From positions 1 to 37,833 of the forward strand of contig JABLXC010000034.1 of the NCBI GenBank assembly GCA_013178185.1: a DNA stretch of 37,833 nucleotides, read 5' to 3'. The translations under genes were made by a program, and so were the position numbers. Source of the stretch: Anaerolineae bacterium. GTDB lineage: Bacteria; Chloroflexota; Anaerolineae; Anaerolineales; Anaerolineaceae. How positions within the stretch are numbered: the stretch's first letter is position 1; every line of letters starts with the position of its first letter. Under the pieces are notes generated by a model. The model searched no databases. It was not told the DNA's origin and saw only the letters and a list, made by a program, of their open reading frames with translations. Of this stretch, positions 23,646 through 31,787 are shown in pieces.

Positions 23646-23913
23646 GAGCGCTCCTTAAAGTGGAGAAATGTAAAAATATGTAAATGGGGTTGAACAGAAG
23701 CCGATAAATTTCACAAGAAGGTTGTTATGCGAAAGTGATATTATAGAGGTTAAAGGGGAAATTGATATTCTTAATATACTACAACTTGTCTTATCCAAAA
23801 AGGTTTCTTTCAGAATTGATTGTTTTGATTTTTTATTCAATAAATCGTTCGGCGATGGAATCGCGAAGGTCTATCGGGATAAGAAACCTTTCTCGAAAAT
23901 CCTATTGCTCGTT
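23646..23913. other. AT-rich intergenic region between FDH operon and zinc-ribbon gene
   Basis: 268 bp, clearly more AT-rich than its surroundings. It must hold the FDH operon promoter (TATAAT, minus strand, 23740-23745; the -35 is poor) and the 3' end of the gene at 23914. A near-palindrome (TTCGGCGAT-GGA-ATCGCGAA, one bulge) lies near 23849-23868, without a T-run. No convincing gene is seen. Confidence 0.5.
23740..23745 (-). promoter_or_regulatory. -10 box for the formate dehydrogenase operon
   Basis: Perfect TATAAT on the minus strand about 95 bp upstream of the NuoE-like start; no clear -35 at standard spacing. Confidence 0.4.
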
Positions 23914-25092
23914 TTACACTTGCTGCATCGGTTGCCAGTTTTGGCCGGAGGTTAGATTGGGGTTGAAACTGGAATCCTCGGTGAGGATATATTCGCCGAG
24001 GTCGTTTGCCCAGGCGTGGCCATAGCCAGCCGGGAGTTCTACGACCTGTTCGCGGTGTGGATCCATGAAGCCCTCCACATCCCGGATTGCCCGGCTGCGG
24101 TCAACCGAGAGGCGATCATAAGTTTCGTGGCGGGCGTACCAATCGTTGAGGTTTTGTTCCCGCATCTCTCTGCCGGCCTGGGCGTACATCTGCCCGATCT
24201 GGCCGATATTGCGGATCCGCTGGATCTGATTCTGGATAAGCTGCTGGGCGATCGTTTTGAAGGCCGCGTACCAATGCGGGTTAAGCTGGAAGGATTGGAT
24301 CATGACTGTGAAAAGGTCGGCTGTTGCATCCAATTTGCCCGCGCCGGCGCGGAACGAAAAGAGGTAATCAATGAACCAGAAATCTGCTTCTGTCATGCCA
24401 AACATGCCCGGGTTGAAGGTGCGAAACACTTCTACAACCCCATAAATTTCCTCTTCGTATTGCAGATTGTTCCAGGTATATCGAATGCGGATTTTGCCGC
24501 CTTCTGCCGATCCGCCCGGCGTGAGGGGCGCTTCGGACCTGACCAGGCGAGGCAGTTCTGGCTGCGGCTCCAGGCTGATGACCTGTAAACCGGTTACCCC
24601 GGACCGGTAGCGGGGCAGTATGAATTTTAGAAAAGCCTCTCGGATATTGACGGGTTGGTAGACCTCAGCGCCAAAGTACCGCGAGCCGGTCGGGTTCATC
24701 ATTCCTGTAAACGGATTGTTGGTCCAGGTGAAATTCATGTTAGGAAGGACCTCAAAGGCTTCCTGCCCCTGAGGATTGCATAACTGAAAAGCCACTACAG
24801 CCGGCATGCCCGGGTTGTCCATCAGCCAGCGGCAGCCGCCCTGAAACTGCCAGCCAACCGGCGCCAGCATATGGAACAATTCCAGGCCGGTCACTTCCGT
24901 ATCGGTGTAAGAAAACAGCTTCAGTCGCATCCCCCGCACGGCTTTTTCGGCGCTCCCCGCGCCGCCGCGCTGCCAGACCAGGCTTGAACCACAGTACTGG
25001 CAGACCGAATATTCTTCCGCGCCTGGGATTAGATTCGCGCCGCACTGCGGGCACTTGATCGCGCTTGGGTTTGCTTCAGGATTTGCGTTCAT
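23914..25092 (-). CDS. zinc-ribbon protein of unknown function
   Basis: 392 aa, soluble, family function not known to me. An N-terminal zinc ribbon (CPQCGANL and CQYCGSS, about residues 14-37) is followed by a large domain with many aromatic residues and repeated beta-type patterns (about 55-290), then a helical Gln/Arg-rich segment (about 290-335; IAQQLIQNQIQRIRNIGQ) and a C-terminal tail. Such a layout recurs in uncharacterised bacterial proteins. Only a modest GAGGT lies about 13 bases before the ATG. It stands alone between the FDH operon and the UbiD locus, with about 200 bp on each side. Confidence 0.75.
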   Translation of the reverse strand: MNANPEANPSAIKCPQCGANLIPGAEEYSVCQYCGSSLVWQRGGAGSAEKAVRGMRLKLFSYTDTEVTGLELFHMLAPVGWQFQGGCRWLMDNPGMPAVVAFQLCNPQGQEAFEVLPNMNFTWTNNPFTGMMNPTGSRYFGAEVYQPVNIREAFLKFILPRYRSGVTGLQVISLEPQPELPRLVRSEAPLTPGGSAEGGKIRIRYTWNNLQYEEEIYGVVEVFRTFNPGMFGMTEADFWFIDYLFSFRAGAGKLDATADLFTVMIQSFQLNPHWYAAFKTIAQQLIQNQIQRIRNIGQIGQMYAQAGREMREQNLNDWYARHETYDRLSVDRSRAIRDVEGFMDPHREQVVELPAGYGHAWANDLGEYILTEDSSFNPNLTSGQNWQPMQQV

Positions 25093-25228
25093 ATCGCTTT
25101 AACCTCAAACCGAAAAGAGGACAACACCCTGATTTTAGTATAGTGTGAAGGAACAGTGTTTTCAAGGCTGGTTGAGCGGACGCAGCGGGGTTTTGGGGTT
25201 TTGATGAAAGCCTGGTTGATATGAAGGT

Positions 25229-25270
25229 GGGAGTAAAAATGCTTCTTTGTTGACCGGCATTTTTACTCCC
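25229..25270. repeat. perfect 14-bp inverted repeat downstream of the LLM gene
   Basis: GGGAGTAAAAATGC (25229-25242), a 14-nt loop and GCATTTTTACTCCC (25257-25270). It lies 20 bp after the stop of the minus-strand oxidoreductase gene. Neither strand has a following T-run, so it could be a T-less terminator, an mRNA 3'-end stabiliser or a protein site. Confidence 0.8.
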
Positions 25271-25289
25271 CATCCGAGCAGGGCTGTTG

Positions 25290-26261
25290 TTATATTTGTT
25301 CCAGGATCTTTGCGGAAAATCTTAAAAGTTTCTCGGCATTGCCAGGGTCATTCACTTCAAAGGTAATGCCGGTGAAGCCATAGTCGGATATCATCTGGCG
25401 GAGCTCGGCAGCGCAATCGGCAGGGGTGCCCTCGATGGCGTAATGTCTTAGAATATCGTCGCTGATCAAAAAAGCCGCCGATGCTGGGCCGGTGGTCGTC
25501 ACCAGGCGCCTTATTTCGGCCATTTTTTCTTCTGTCAATCCCAGTTTGGCCCGGACTTCGTCGGTGGAATCGAGCATGCGATAGGCTGTGCGGGCACAAG
25601 CCAGTTTGCGCGAATCCTCATCGTAGACGATCATGGCGGCGTATTGCAGCTTTGTGGTCCGGTTGGCTTTTTGCGCGCCCCGGCGTACAATCTCGACGAC
25701 ATTTGGCAGATCAAAACGTGGAATGCCGTGCAGAAGGTTTACATCGGCCAGTTCGCCGCCTAATTCCAGCATTTTGGGACCACGGGCCGCCCAGTGTATT
25801 TCAATATCCGGCCGGCAAGGAAAACCAATGCGCGCCTCTTTGAGATTAAAAAATTCGCCGGAATAATTGACTGGTTTGCCCTTCCAAAGCAGCCGGGAAA
25901 TTTCCACCGTCTCGCGCGCCAGTTGGAGCGGCTTGCTGCGAGGGATTTGCATCGGCACCAGCGAGCGAGAACCACCGGCGCCTATTCCAAGAAACGCCCG
26001 CCCGCCGGAAAATACGTCGAGGCTGGCAATGCTCACAGCCGTGACGACCGGGTGACGCGTGAACGGATGCGTCACGCCAGGGCCCAGCCGGATGCGCCTG
26101 GTGTTGCATGCCACTGCAGTTAAGGTGACGTACAGGTCAAGCGTAAAGCCCTGGTCTCCCATATAGCAGGTGGAGAAATTTAAATCCTCAGCCAGTTGAA
26201 TGGTTTTAATGAGCTGCTGCGGAGAACCTTCTGGGTTGATGGTAAGCGCAGTATTTAGCAT
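25290..26261 (-). CDS. LLM class (luciferase-like) flavin-dependent oxidoreductase
   Basis: 323-aa TIM-barrel protein of the bacterial luciferase/F420-dependent reductase group. Characteristic stretches: LTLTAVACNT-type segment YVTLTAVACNTRRIRLGPGVT, HPVVTAVSIASLD, and GRAFLGIGAGGSR, the closest match being to methylenetetrahydromethanopterin reductase-like members. The cofactor may be F420 or FMN; sequence alone does not decide. AAAGGG lies six bases before the ATG. It lies 60 bp downstream of the first UbiD gene on the same strand, so it is probably in that transcript and acts on the same compound class. Confidence 0.85.
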   Translation of the reverse strand: MLNTALTINPEGSPQQLIKTIQLAEDLNFSTCYMGDQGFTLDLYVTLTAVACNTRRIRLGPGVTHPFTRHPVVTAVSIASLDVFSGGRAFLGIGAGGSRSLVPMQIPRSKPLQLARETVEISRLLWKGKPVNYSGEFFNLKEARIGFPCRPDIEIHWAARGPKMLELGGELADVNLLHGIPRFDLPNVVEIVRRGAQKANRTTKLQYAAMIVYDEDSRKLACARTAYRMLDSTDEVRAKLGLTEEKMAEIRRLVTTTGPASAAFLISDDILRHYAIEGTPADCAAELRQMISDYGFTGITFEVNDPGNAEKLLRFSAKILEQI

Positions 26262-26321
26262 AAGGATCCCTTTCGAAAGAATATTTACACGAAGGTTCGG
26301 CCTAATTACGGCAAGAACCGG

Positions 26322-27677
26322 TTATCTGCCTGTTTTGATATACTGGCTTAAGTCAATATTCGGATAGCGCACCCGCTCGCCATAGGCGCGGCGTTCGGGT
26401 TTATAGGTGGCGTCAATGCCGACTTTGGCGTGAATACCTTGAGCGTCTCCGGTGGGGTCCATCTCATGCCCCATCGCACCCGGCACAAGGAAGATATCAC
26501 GAGTCCAATCGACGCGGGTGTTGATCGCCCACAGGATATCTGCCGGGTCATAAATATCCACATCGGGATCAACGACAATGACCGTTTTGACATTCACGTG
26601 CGCCGTCAGGGTTGCGAGGGCGACGTTCTTCGGCTCGCCGGGGTTGCCTTTTTCGAGCTGAACGTAGGCCGAAAAACCGCAACCATAGGGGGGGATGTGA
26701 ACATCAAGCACCTGCTGGCTGACATGACGGGCAAAGCGCGTCAACAGCGGTTCGCGCGGCAGGACGTTCCCGATGTAAATATGCTCATAAAAACCAGGGA
26801 TCATGGTTTGGAAGATTGGATTGTCCCTGTAGCAGATCGCCGTGACATGAAAGACGGGCATTTCCCACAGTTCCCCATAATAGCCGTGGAATTCAGCCAG
26901 GGGGCCTTCTGGATGCCGTTCGTTAGGTTCAAGATACCCTTCAATGACGATTTCAGCGTCCGAGGGAATGTTAATATCCACCGTGACGCCTTTGGTCACC
27001 GGGATGCTTTTGCCGCGAATCGCGCCTGCGATGCGCAGTTCATCATCGTCGTAACGGGCTCCGGCGGCGATCGTAATGGCCGGATCGAGGCCGATGGCTG
27101 CCGCAACCTGGAGCGGTTTTCCTAACGCCTCTTGCCCCGTGTAGAATTGCATGGTGTGGCGCCAGATGTTCATATTGAAACCCATTTTATCTTTGTCGAA
27201 CACCTGCATGCGGTTGTAAGAGAGGTTGCCCCGGCCGCTCACCGGGTCTTTGGTCACGGTGACCGCGCCTGTAATGAAAGGTCCCCCATCATGGGTGGCA
27301 TGGATCGGGATGGGAAGCGAATATAGATCAACGTCCTTGCCGGTGAAAACGTTCTTTTTCCAGCCCGCTGTTTCTGAGGGTTTTGGCGCAATGCCGTTGG
27401 CAGGGTCAATGGCGCGACCCAAAACTTCGGTGATCTGTTTTGGCTCGCAATTGAGCGCCAGGCTTGCCAGCTCTGGAGTTGCCACCCCGCCTGTAAAAAC
27501 GGGGATGTTCGATTCTCCTGGCTGGCTAAAAAAGGCAGCGCCGTAACCCTGCCGGATGATCGCGGCGGCTACCTGGGCCAATTCGTGTTTCAGCGCGACC
27601 GGTTTTTCCACTTCAACCAGTTTTCCCTTTTTTCTCAATACCTCGATATAGCTGCGTAAATCAAATATGTTTTCCAT
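26322..27677 (-). CDS. UbiD family (de)carboxylase, copy 1
   Basis: 451 aa. UbiD enzymes use prenylated FMN to remove or add CO2 on aromatic or alpha,beta-unsaturated acids. The expected catalytic triad is visible: R156 in SYNRMQ, E257 in HPEGP and E262 in LAEFHGYYG, with the normal five-residue spacing between the two Glu. PFITGAVTVTKDP and VDPDVDIYDPADILWA are further family landmarks. AAGGAG lies about ten bases before the ATG. It aligns by eye along its whole length with the second UbiD copy at 29021 on the other side of the GntR gene. No UbiX flavin prenyltransferase is in this window, so the cofactor must come from elsewhere. Confidence 0.93.
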   Translation of the reverse strand: MENIFDLRSYIEVLRKKGKLVEVEKPVALKHELAQVAAAIIRQGYGAAFFSQPGESNIPVFTGGVATPELASLALNCEPKQITEVLGRAIDPANGIAPKPSETAGWKKNVFTGKDVDLYSLPIPIHATHDGGPFITGAVTVTKDPVSGRGNLSYNRMQVFDKDKMGFNMNIWRHTMQFYTGQEALGKPLQVAAAIGLDPAITIAAGARYDDDELRIAGAIRGKSIPVTKGVTVDINIPSDAEIVIEGYLEPNERHPEGPLAEFHGYYGELWEMPVFHVTAICYRDNPIFQTMIPGFYEHIYIGNVLPREPLLTRFARHVSQQVLDVHIPPYGCGFSAYVQLEKGNPGEPKNVALATLTAHVNVKTVIVVDPDVDIYDPADILWAINTRVDWTRDIFLVPGAMGHEMDPTGDAQGIHAKVGIDATYKPERRAYGERVRYPNIDLSQYIKTGR

Positions 27678-28085
27678 AATTAAACGCTCTCCTTTTTAGT
27701 TTTGTTGATATTCAGGCGAATCATTCAACAATAACCCTGTTGCTACCTGTTGATTCGATTGTAAAAGTCACCAGAAACATAATGGGAAACACAAAATTTT
27801 GTTCGGGACTGACGACCGTTTTTTGAACGCGCTGCTTGTGGCTTTAGATTGTTTTCTTCACTGTCGCGCAAGTTGGCGATCATCTCACTTGGGTTGAAGT
27901 GATCGATATCTAAGGCTCTAGTTCGTTCCTCCTTGCAAAATGGGTTTTTAAGGGGTCAATCCTGCGGGTCTGGCGGGAAGATGTTGTTGATTTCCCGGCT
28001 GTGATTTCATTAACTGCAATATGTTTGTGAAACAATCAGGATCAACTACATCCTTGGTTTTTTGCCAAGCGCCTTGAGTTGCAAC

Positions 28086-28114
28086 TTGACAAAAGCGAAT
28101 GATTTCAGTAGACT
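28086..28114 (+). promoter_or_regulatory. promoter for the GntR-UbiD2 transcript
   Basis: Consensus TTGACA at 28086-28091, a 17-bp spacer and TAGACT at 28109-28114, followed by an 85-nt leader to the ATG at 28205. Confidence 0.65.
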
Positions 28115-28129
28115 AGTGATAAGTAATAT

Positions 28130-28149
28130 GACGTATTTTGTCACACGTC
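28130..28149. promoter_or_regulatory. palindrome in the GntR leader (candidate operator)
   Basis: GACGT (28130-28134), ten bases, ACGTC (28145-28149), overlapping a second pair TGAC-N7-GTCA (28129-28143). It lies about 10 bp after the predicted start point, where an autoregulatory GntR site would be expected. Confidence 0.4.
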
Positions 28150-28204
28150 TTACATCTTCACTTTTTTTATTATACAATATTTATTGGGGAAAGTCACGAA
28201 TACC

Positions 28205-28969
28205 ATGAAAGTAGCGATCCCAAACCTCAAACAAGACCCCCGCCCTCTTTATGTTCAGGTCAGCGATGCTTTAAGTGAGTTGATTTTAAGTCATGCTTAT
28301 AGCCCCGGCGAAAAATTGCCCTCCGAAGAAGAACTATCCATCCAGTTGGGCGTCTCTCGGCCTACGCTGCGGGTGGCGATCGGTTATCTTGAAAGCCAGG
28401 GGTTGCTGGAGCGCCGTCGTGGCATTGGAACTTTTATTGCCCATCCCAGAGAAAAGCAGATTGACGCCGAGGGGTTGGAAGAAATTGAAACCATTTGTGA
28501 GATTGCGGAGAGAACGGGACTCTCCTATGAAAGGGTGGACTGGCATATCCAAAGGGTGCTTGCCGATGAAAAGTTCGCCGACCTGCTTAAGGTGGCAGTC
28601 AATTCTCCGATTATCTATGTTCGATATGCTTTCAAGCTCTCTGGAAAACTGTACGCGTTCTTTGAAAGCTGGGTTCCCGAAGCCTATGTAGATATTAAAG
28701 CCCTCGAAGCTTACCCGAAGAAAGGTTTACTCGACTATCTTTGGGAATGTTGCCGGGAGAAGTTTTCGTACACCCAAACCAATGTGTATGCCAAGGTTGC
28801 AGATGAAACCATTTCTCAGTGGGTTGGCATCCCTGAAGGGACTCCGTTGTTACATATGGAAGAGTTTTTCATTCTTGATAACGGGCAGCCTTTCGTATAC
28901 AACCTGAAATATTTCGACACCAGCATTATGCACTTTTATATGAGCCGGCGCTTTTCTGACCGGCGATAG
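28205..28969 (+). CDS. GntR family regulator with UTRA domain (HutC subfamily)
   Basis: 254-aa ligand-responsive transcription factor. Residues about 12-80 form the winged helix-turn-helix (PLYVQVSDALSELIL, LPSEEELSIQLGVSRPTLR, LLERRRGIGTFI), and about 95-245 the UTRA effector domain, which in this family binds a small metabolite. It lies between the two UbiD genes, so it most likely senses the substrate or product of this pathway and controls both sides. ATG 28205 was chosen (GGGGAAAG eleven bases upstream); the in-frame TTG at 28184 has no ribosome site. UbiD copy 2 follows by 51 bp. Confidence 0.9.
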   Translation: MKVAIPNLKQDPRPLYVQVSDALSELILSHAYSPGEKLPSEEELSIQLGVSRPTLRVAIGYLESQGLLERRRGIGTFIAHPREKQIDAEGLEEIETICEIAERTGLSYERVDWHIQRVLADEKFADLLKVAVNSPIIYVRYAFKLSGKLYAFFESWVPEAYVDIKALEAYPKKGLLDYLWECCREKFSYTQTNVYAKVADETISQWVGIPEGTPLLHMEEFFILDNGQPFVYNLKYFDTSIMHFYMSRRFSDRR

Positions 28970-29020
28970 GGTGCGTTTTTTGCAAAATTATTTTATTGAC
29001 CCTGGGAGACGTTAGAGAAG

Positions 29021-30367
29021 ATGGAAGCAATTCATGATTTACGAAGTTTCATCGCTGTCATTGAAAAAGCCGGGCAGTTCACTGAGATCAAGAAACCCGT
29101 CAAGATCGTGCATGAACTGGCGAACGTGGCGGCCGCCATGGCGCGCCAGGATAAGGGCGCGGTTCTTTTTTCGCAGCCGGTTGGAGCCACCATGCCGGTA
29201 TTCACGGGCGCGGTGGCGTCTCAAAAGCTGGCGGCCCTGGCCCTTGGTTGCAGTTTGAATGAAGTATCGGATTTCATGGGACGCGTACTGGACCCCGCCA
29301 ATGGGATCGCGCCTATTCGTGTAGGCGAAGCAGCCTGGAAAGAAAATGTTATCACCGGCGAGGACGTTGATCTGGCCATGCTGCCAATCCCTACGCATGG
29401 CAAACATGATGGAGGACCCTTCATCACCGGAGGCGTCACGGTGACCAAAGACCCGGTGAGCGGCCGGGGCAACCTCTCTTACAACCGCATGCAGGTCCTT
29501 GGCAAGCGCGAGTTAGGCTTTAACATGAATGAATGGCGCCATACCATGAAGTTCTATAAAAACCAGGAATCGAAGAACGAACCTCTTCAGGTGGCTATTG
29601 CCATCGGGCTGGATCCCGCCATTATGATTGCCGCGGGCGCACGTTCTGATGACGATGAGCTTCGCATTGCCGGCGCCATCCGCGGCCGTGGCACTCCGGT
29701 GTGCAAAGGGGTTACGGTGGATATTGACATCCCCGCCGAGGCCGAGATTGTCCTGGAGGGGTATCTGCCCCCGCAAGAACGTCACCCCGAGGGGCCGCTG
29801 GCTGAGTTTCACGGGTACTATGGAGAACCCTGGCAAATGCCTGTCTTTCATGTGACGGCGATCTGCCATCGTAACAAGCCAATTTTTCAGACCATTGTGG
29901 CTGGAGCCAGCGAACATATCTATATTGGCAATGTCTTGCCGCGCGAACCACTGCTATTGAAGTTTGTCCGTCATGTCAGTGCAAACATCACGGGCGTACA
30001 CGTGCCGCCTTACGGTAACGGATTTGTCAGCATTGTTCAGCTAAAAAAGAACAACCCTGGCGAGCCCAAAAATGTTGCCATGGCTGCTTTTACCTCTCAT
30101 GTCAACAATAAACTGGTGATCGTCATTGATCCGGATGTCAATCTTTATGATCCAGCCGACATCCTCTGGGCGCTGAACAACCGGGTGGATTGGAGCAGGG
30201 ATATCTTCCTGGTGCAGGGTTCGCAAGGACATGAGATGGATCCCGTCTCCGATACTCGCGGCGTGCAAACGAAAATCGGAATTGATGCAACCTACAAAGA
30301 AGAGAGACGTCCGTATGGCGAGCGCATTGTGTATCCGGATATTGATTTAACAGAGTACCTGTCTTGA
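29021..30367 (+). CDS. UbiD family (de)carboxylase, copy 2
   Basis: 448 aa. The triad falls on the same numbers as copy 1: R156, E257 and E262. The two proteins match along their length, including SGRGNLSYNRMQ, IGLDPA, GARxDDDELRIAGAIRG and HIYIGNVLPREPL, so they are paralogues from a duplication, already clearly diverged (for example WKENVITGEDVDLAMLPI against WKKNVFTGKDVDLYSLPI). They could act on related substrates, on successive steps, or as a mixed complex. It lies 51 bp after GntR without a visible promoter, so it is probably co-transcribed with it and under its control. Confidence 0.93.
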   Translation: MEAIHDLRSFIAVIEKAGQFTEIKKPVKIVHELANVAAAMARQDKGAVLFSQPVGATMPVFTGAVASQKLAALALGCSLNEVSDFMGRVLDPANGIAPIRVGEAAWKENVITGEDVDLAMLPIPTHGKHDGGPFITGGVTVTKDPVSGRGNLSYNRMQVLGKRELGFNMNEWRHTMKFYKNQESKNEPLQVAIAIGLDPAIMIAAGARSDDDELRIAGAIRGRGTPVCKGVTVDIDIPAEAEIVLEGYLPPQERHPEGPLAEFHGYYGEPWQMPVFHVTAICHRNKPIFQTIVAGASEHIYIGNVLPREPLLLKFVRHVSANITGVHVPPYGNGFVSIVQLKKNNPGEPKNVAMAAFTSHVNNKLVIVIDPDVNLYDPADILWALNNRVDWSRDIFLVQGSQGHEMDPVSDTRGVQTKIGIDATYKEERRPYGERIVYPDIDLTEYLS

Positions 30368-30561
30368 AAAAATCAGGAAATCCTTTTCCTTTGTTGCCGA
30401 TTTCCGGCTCCAGAAAAATCCCTTTCTTTTTATGACCCCAGGAGGTGCATATCGAGGATCACGAATCCGTACGCTAGAGATAACACGCTGTATAGAAAGA
30501 CAATGAAAGGGCAAAATAAGCTGCCCCATCCAGAGGGAATAAAGCAAAATTGGAGGAAAAA

Positions 30562-31689
30562 ATGGCTCTAAAAAAGATCGGTATGAAAGGTATTTACCTG
30601 ATTACACTCCTTGCCATGCTGGCAGTCCTGGCCATCGGCTGCGCCCCGCAAGCCACTCAGGCGCCTGCCGCTCCGACCGAGGAGCAAAAGGTTGAAGCGC
30701 CGGCGCCTACAGAGGCAAAAGCAGCCGAACCCGCGCCCACCGAAGCCAAGCCTGAAAAGAAGGAACTGACGAAAATCAACCTGCGGCTGAGCTGGAAGTA
30801 TAAAGGCGAGTACGCCCATCTATTTGCCGCCAGGGAGATGGGTTACTTCGCAGAAGAAGGCCTGGATGTCAACATCCTGGAAGGTTCTGACAAAGCCACC
30901 CCGATCCAGCTCTTGGTGCAGGGCGAAGATCAGTTTGCCTATCTCGATCCTACCAAGACCATTCCGGCCATCCATCAGGGCATGGATCTGCTGATTGTTG
31001 GCACTTTCTTGCAAAAGATGCCGGTTGGGATCGCGACCAAAGCTACGGTAAAGAACGATGGGCCGCAGGATATGGTCGGTAAAAAGGTCGTTGACACCGC
31101 CGGTAGCACCGGGGCGCTCATCATGGAACCCTTCTTGAAACTGAATAACATTGATCCTGCCTCGGTGGAACTTGTCATCGCTGACGGCGGCGCCAAGACA
31201 TCCATGTTCCTGAATGATCAGGTGGAAATGATTTCCGGGTACATCACCAACGATTTCCAGGTTTTGGAGGTCACGCAGGGCGTTAAGCTAAACAAATGGT
31301 TGTTTGCAGATTATGGCTATAATATGCTTATGCATGGCATCCTTGGGTCGCGTGAGTATATCGAAAAGAATCCTGAAGTGACGGCCGGATTGATCCGCGC
31401 CATCCAGCGTGGTTCTAAATGGGCTCATGACAACCCGGAAGAAGCAGCCAAGATGATGCATAAGTTATTCCCCGACATTCTGCCTGAGGAGCTGACCATT
31501 GCCCAGTGGAATGAGGCGGCCAAGTTGTTCTTCACGGAAAATTCTAAAGGCCAGCCTTATGGGTGGCAGTCCGAAGCGGATTGGGAAGATACCATTAATA
31601 AGCTGTACGAAACCGGCGTCATCGAAGAACGTTTTGATGATGTCAACAAGTATTTCACCAACGATTACATTGACATGAGCATCAAGTAA
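30562..31689 (+). CDS. ABC transporter substrate-binding lipoprotein, NMT1/THI5-like
   Basis: 375 aa. The signal peptide ends in a lipobox (LAIG/C27), followed by an Ala/Pro/Thr/Glu-rich linker to about residue 70, then the binding domain: LRLSWKYKGEYAHLFAAREMGYF is the usual first strand and helix of NMT1/SsuA/TauA-type proteins (stretch 75-97). Relatives bind sulfonates, thiamine precursors, phthalate-like acids and other organic anions; the ligand here is unknown. ATG 30562 has GGAGG seven bases upstream; the TTG at 30550 overlaps that site and is rejected. It lies 195 bp after UbiD copy 2 and is followed by the permease and ATPase genes, so the importer is complete. Confidence 0.92.
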   Translation: MALKKIGMKGIYLITLLAMLAVLAIGCAPQATQAPAAPTEEQKVEAPAPTEAKAAEPAPTEAKPEKKELTKINLRLSWKYKGEYAHLFAAREMGYFAEEGLDVNILEGSDKATPIQLLVQGEDQFAYLDPTKTIPAIHQGMDLLIVGTFLQKMPVGIATKATVKNDGPQDMVGKKVVDTAGSTGALIMEPFLKLNNIDPASVELVIADGGAKTSMFLNDQVEMISGYITNDFQVLEVTQGVKLNKWLFADYGYNMLMHGILGSREYIEKNPEVTAGLIRAIQRGSKWAHDNPEEAAKMMHKLFPDILPEELTIAQWNEAAKLFFTENSKGQPYGWQSEADWEDTINKLYETGVIEERFDDVNKYFTNDYIDMSIK

Positions 31690-31701
31690 ATTTTTTGATG
31701 G

Positions 31702-31732
31702 GCCTTCCGGTAGGGTTTGCCTGCCGGAAGGC
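31702..31732 (+). terminator. strong stem-loop between binding-protein and permease genes
   Basis: GCCTTCCGGTAGG, loop GTTTG, CCTGCCGGAAGGC: a 13-bp stem with one G-U pair and no T-run after it. Such intercistronic hairpins often stabilise the upstream mRNA so that binding protein is made in excess over permease. Partial termination is also possible. Confidence 0.65.
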
Positions 31733-31787
31733 TGCTCTTGAACAAGCAAACAGGTAATTCGCACATCTTAGGGAAGGAGGAATGCCC

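Larger units (their letters stand above)
27678..28204. other. 527-bp divergent control region between UbiD copy 1 and GntR
   Basis: No gene seen. It holds the GntR promoter (28086-28114) and palindrome (28130-28149). Near the UbiD side, CCTGTTG occurs twice 10 bp apart (27736-27742 and 27746-27752), i.e. on the same DNA face, and TCAACA at 27725-27730 is inverted to TGTTGA at 27748-27753. These could be regulator sites for UbiD copy 1. A 6-bp inverted repeat, TCACTT-N6-AAGTGA, lies near 27885-27902. Confidence 0.5.

Noticed and set aside
23722-23955. 77-aa plus-strand frame in the AT-rich gap
   Set aside because: It starts at TTG without a proper ribosome site, runs into the opposite zinc-ribbon gene, and its Leu/Lys/Ile-rich content only reflects AT richness.
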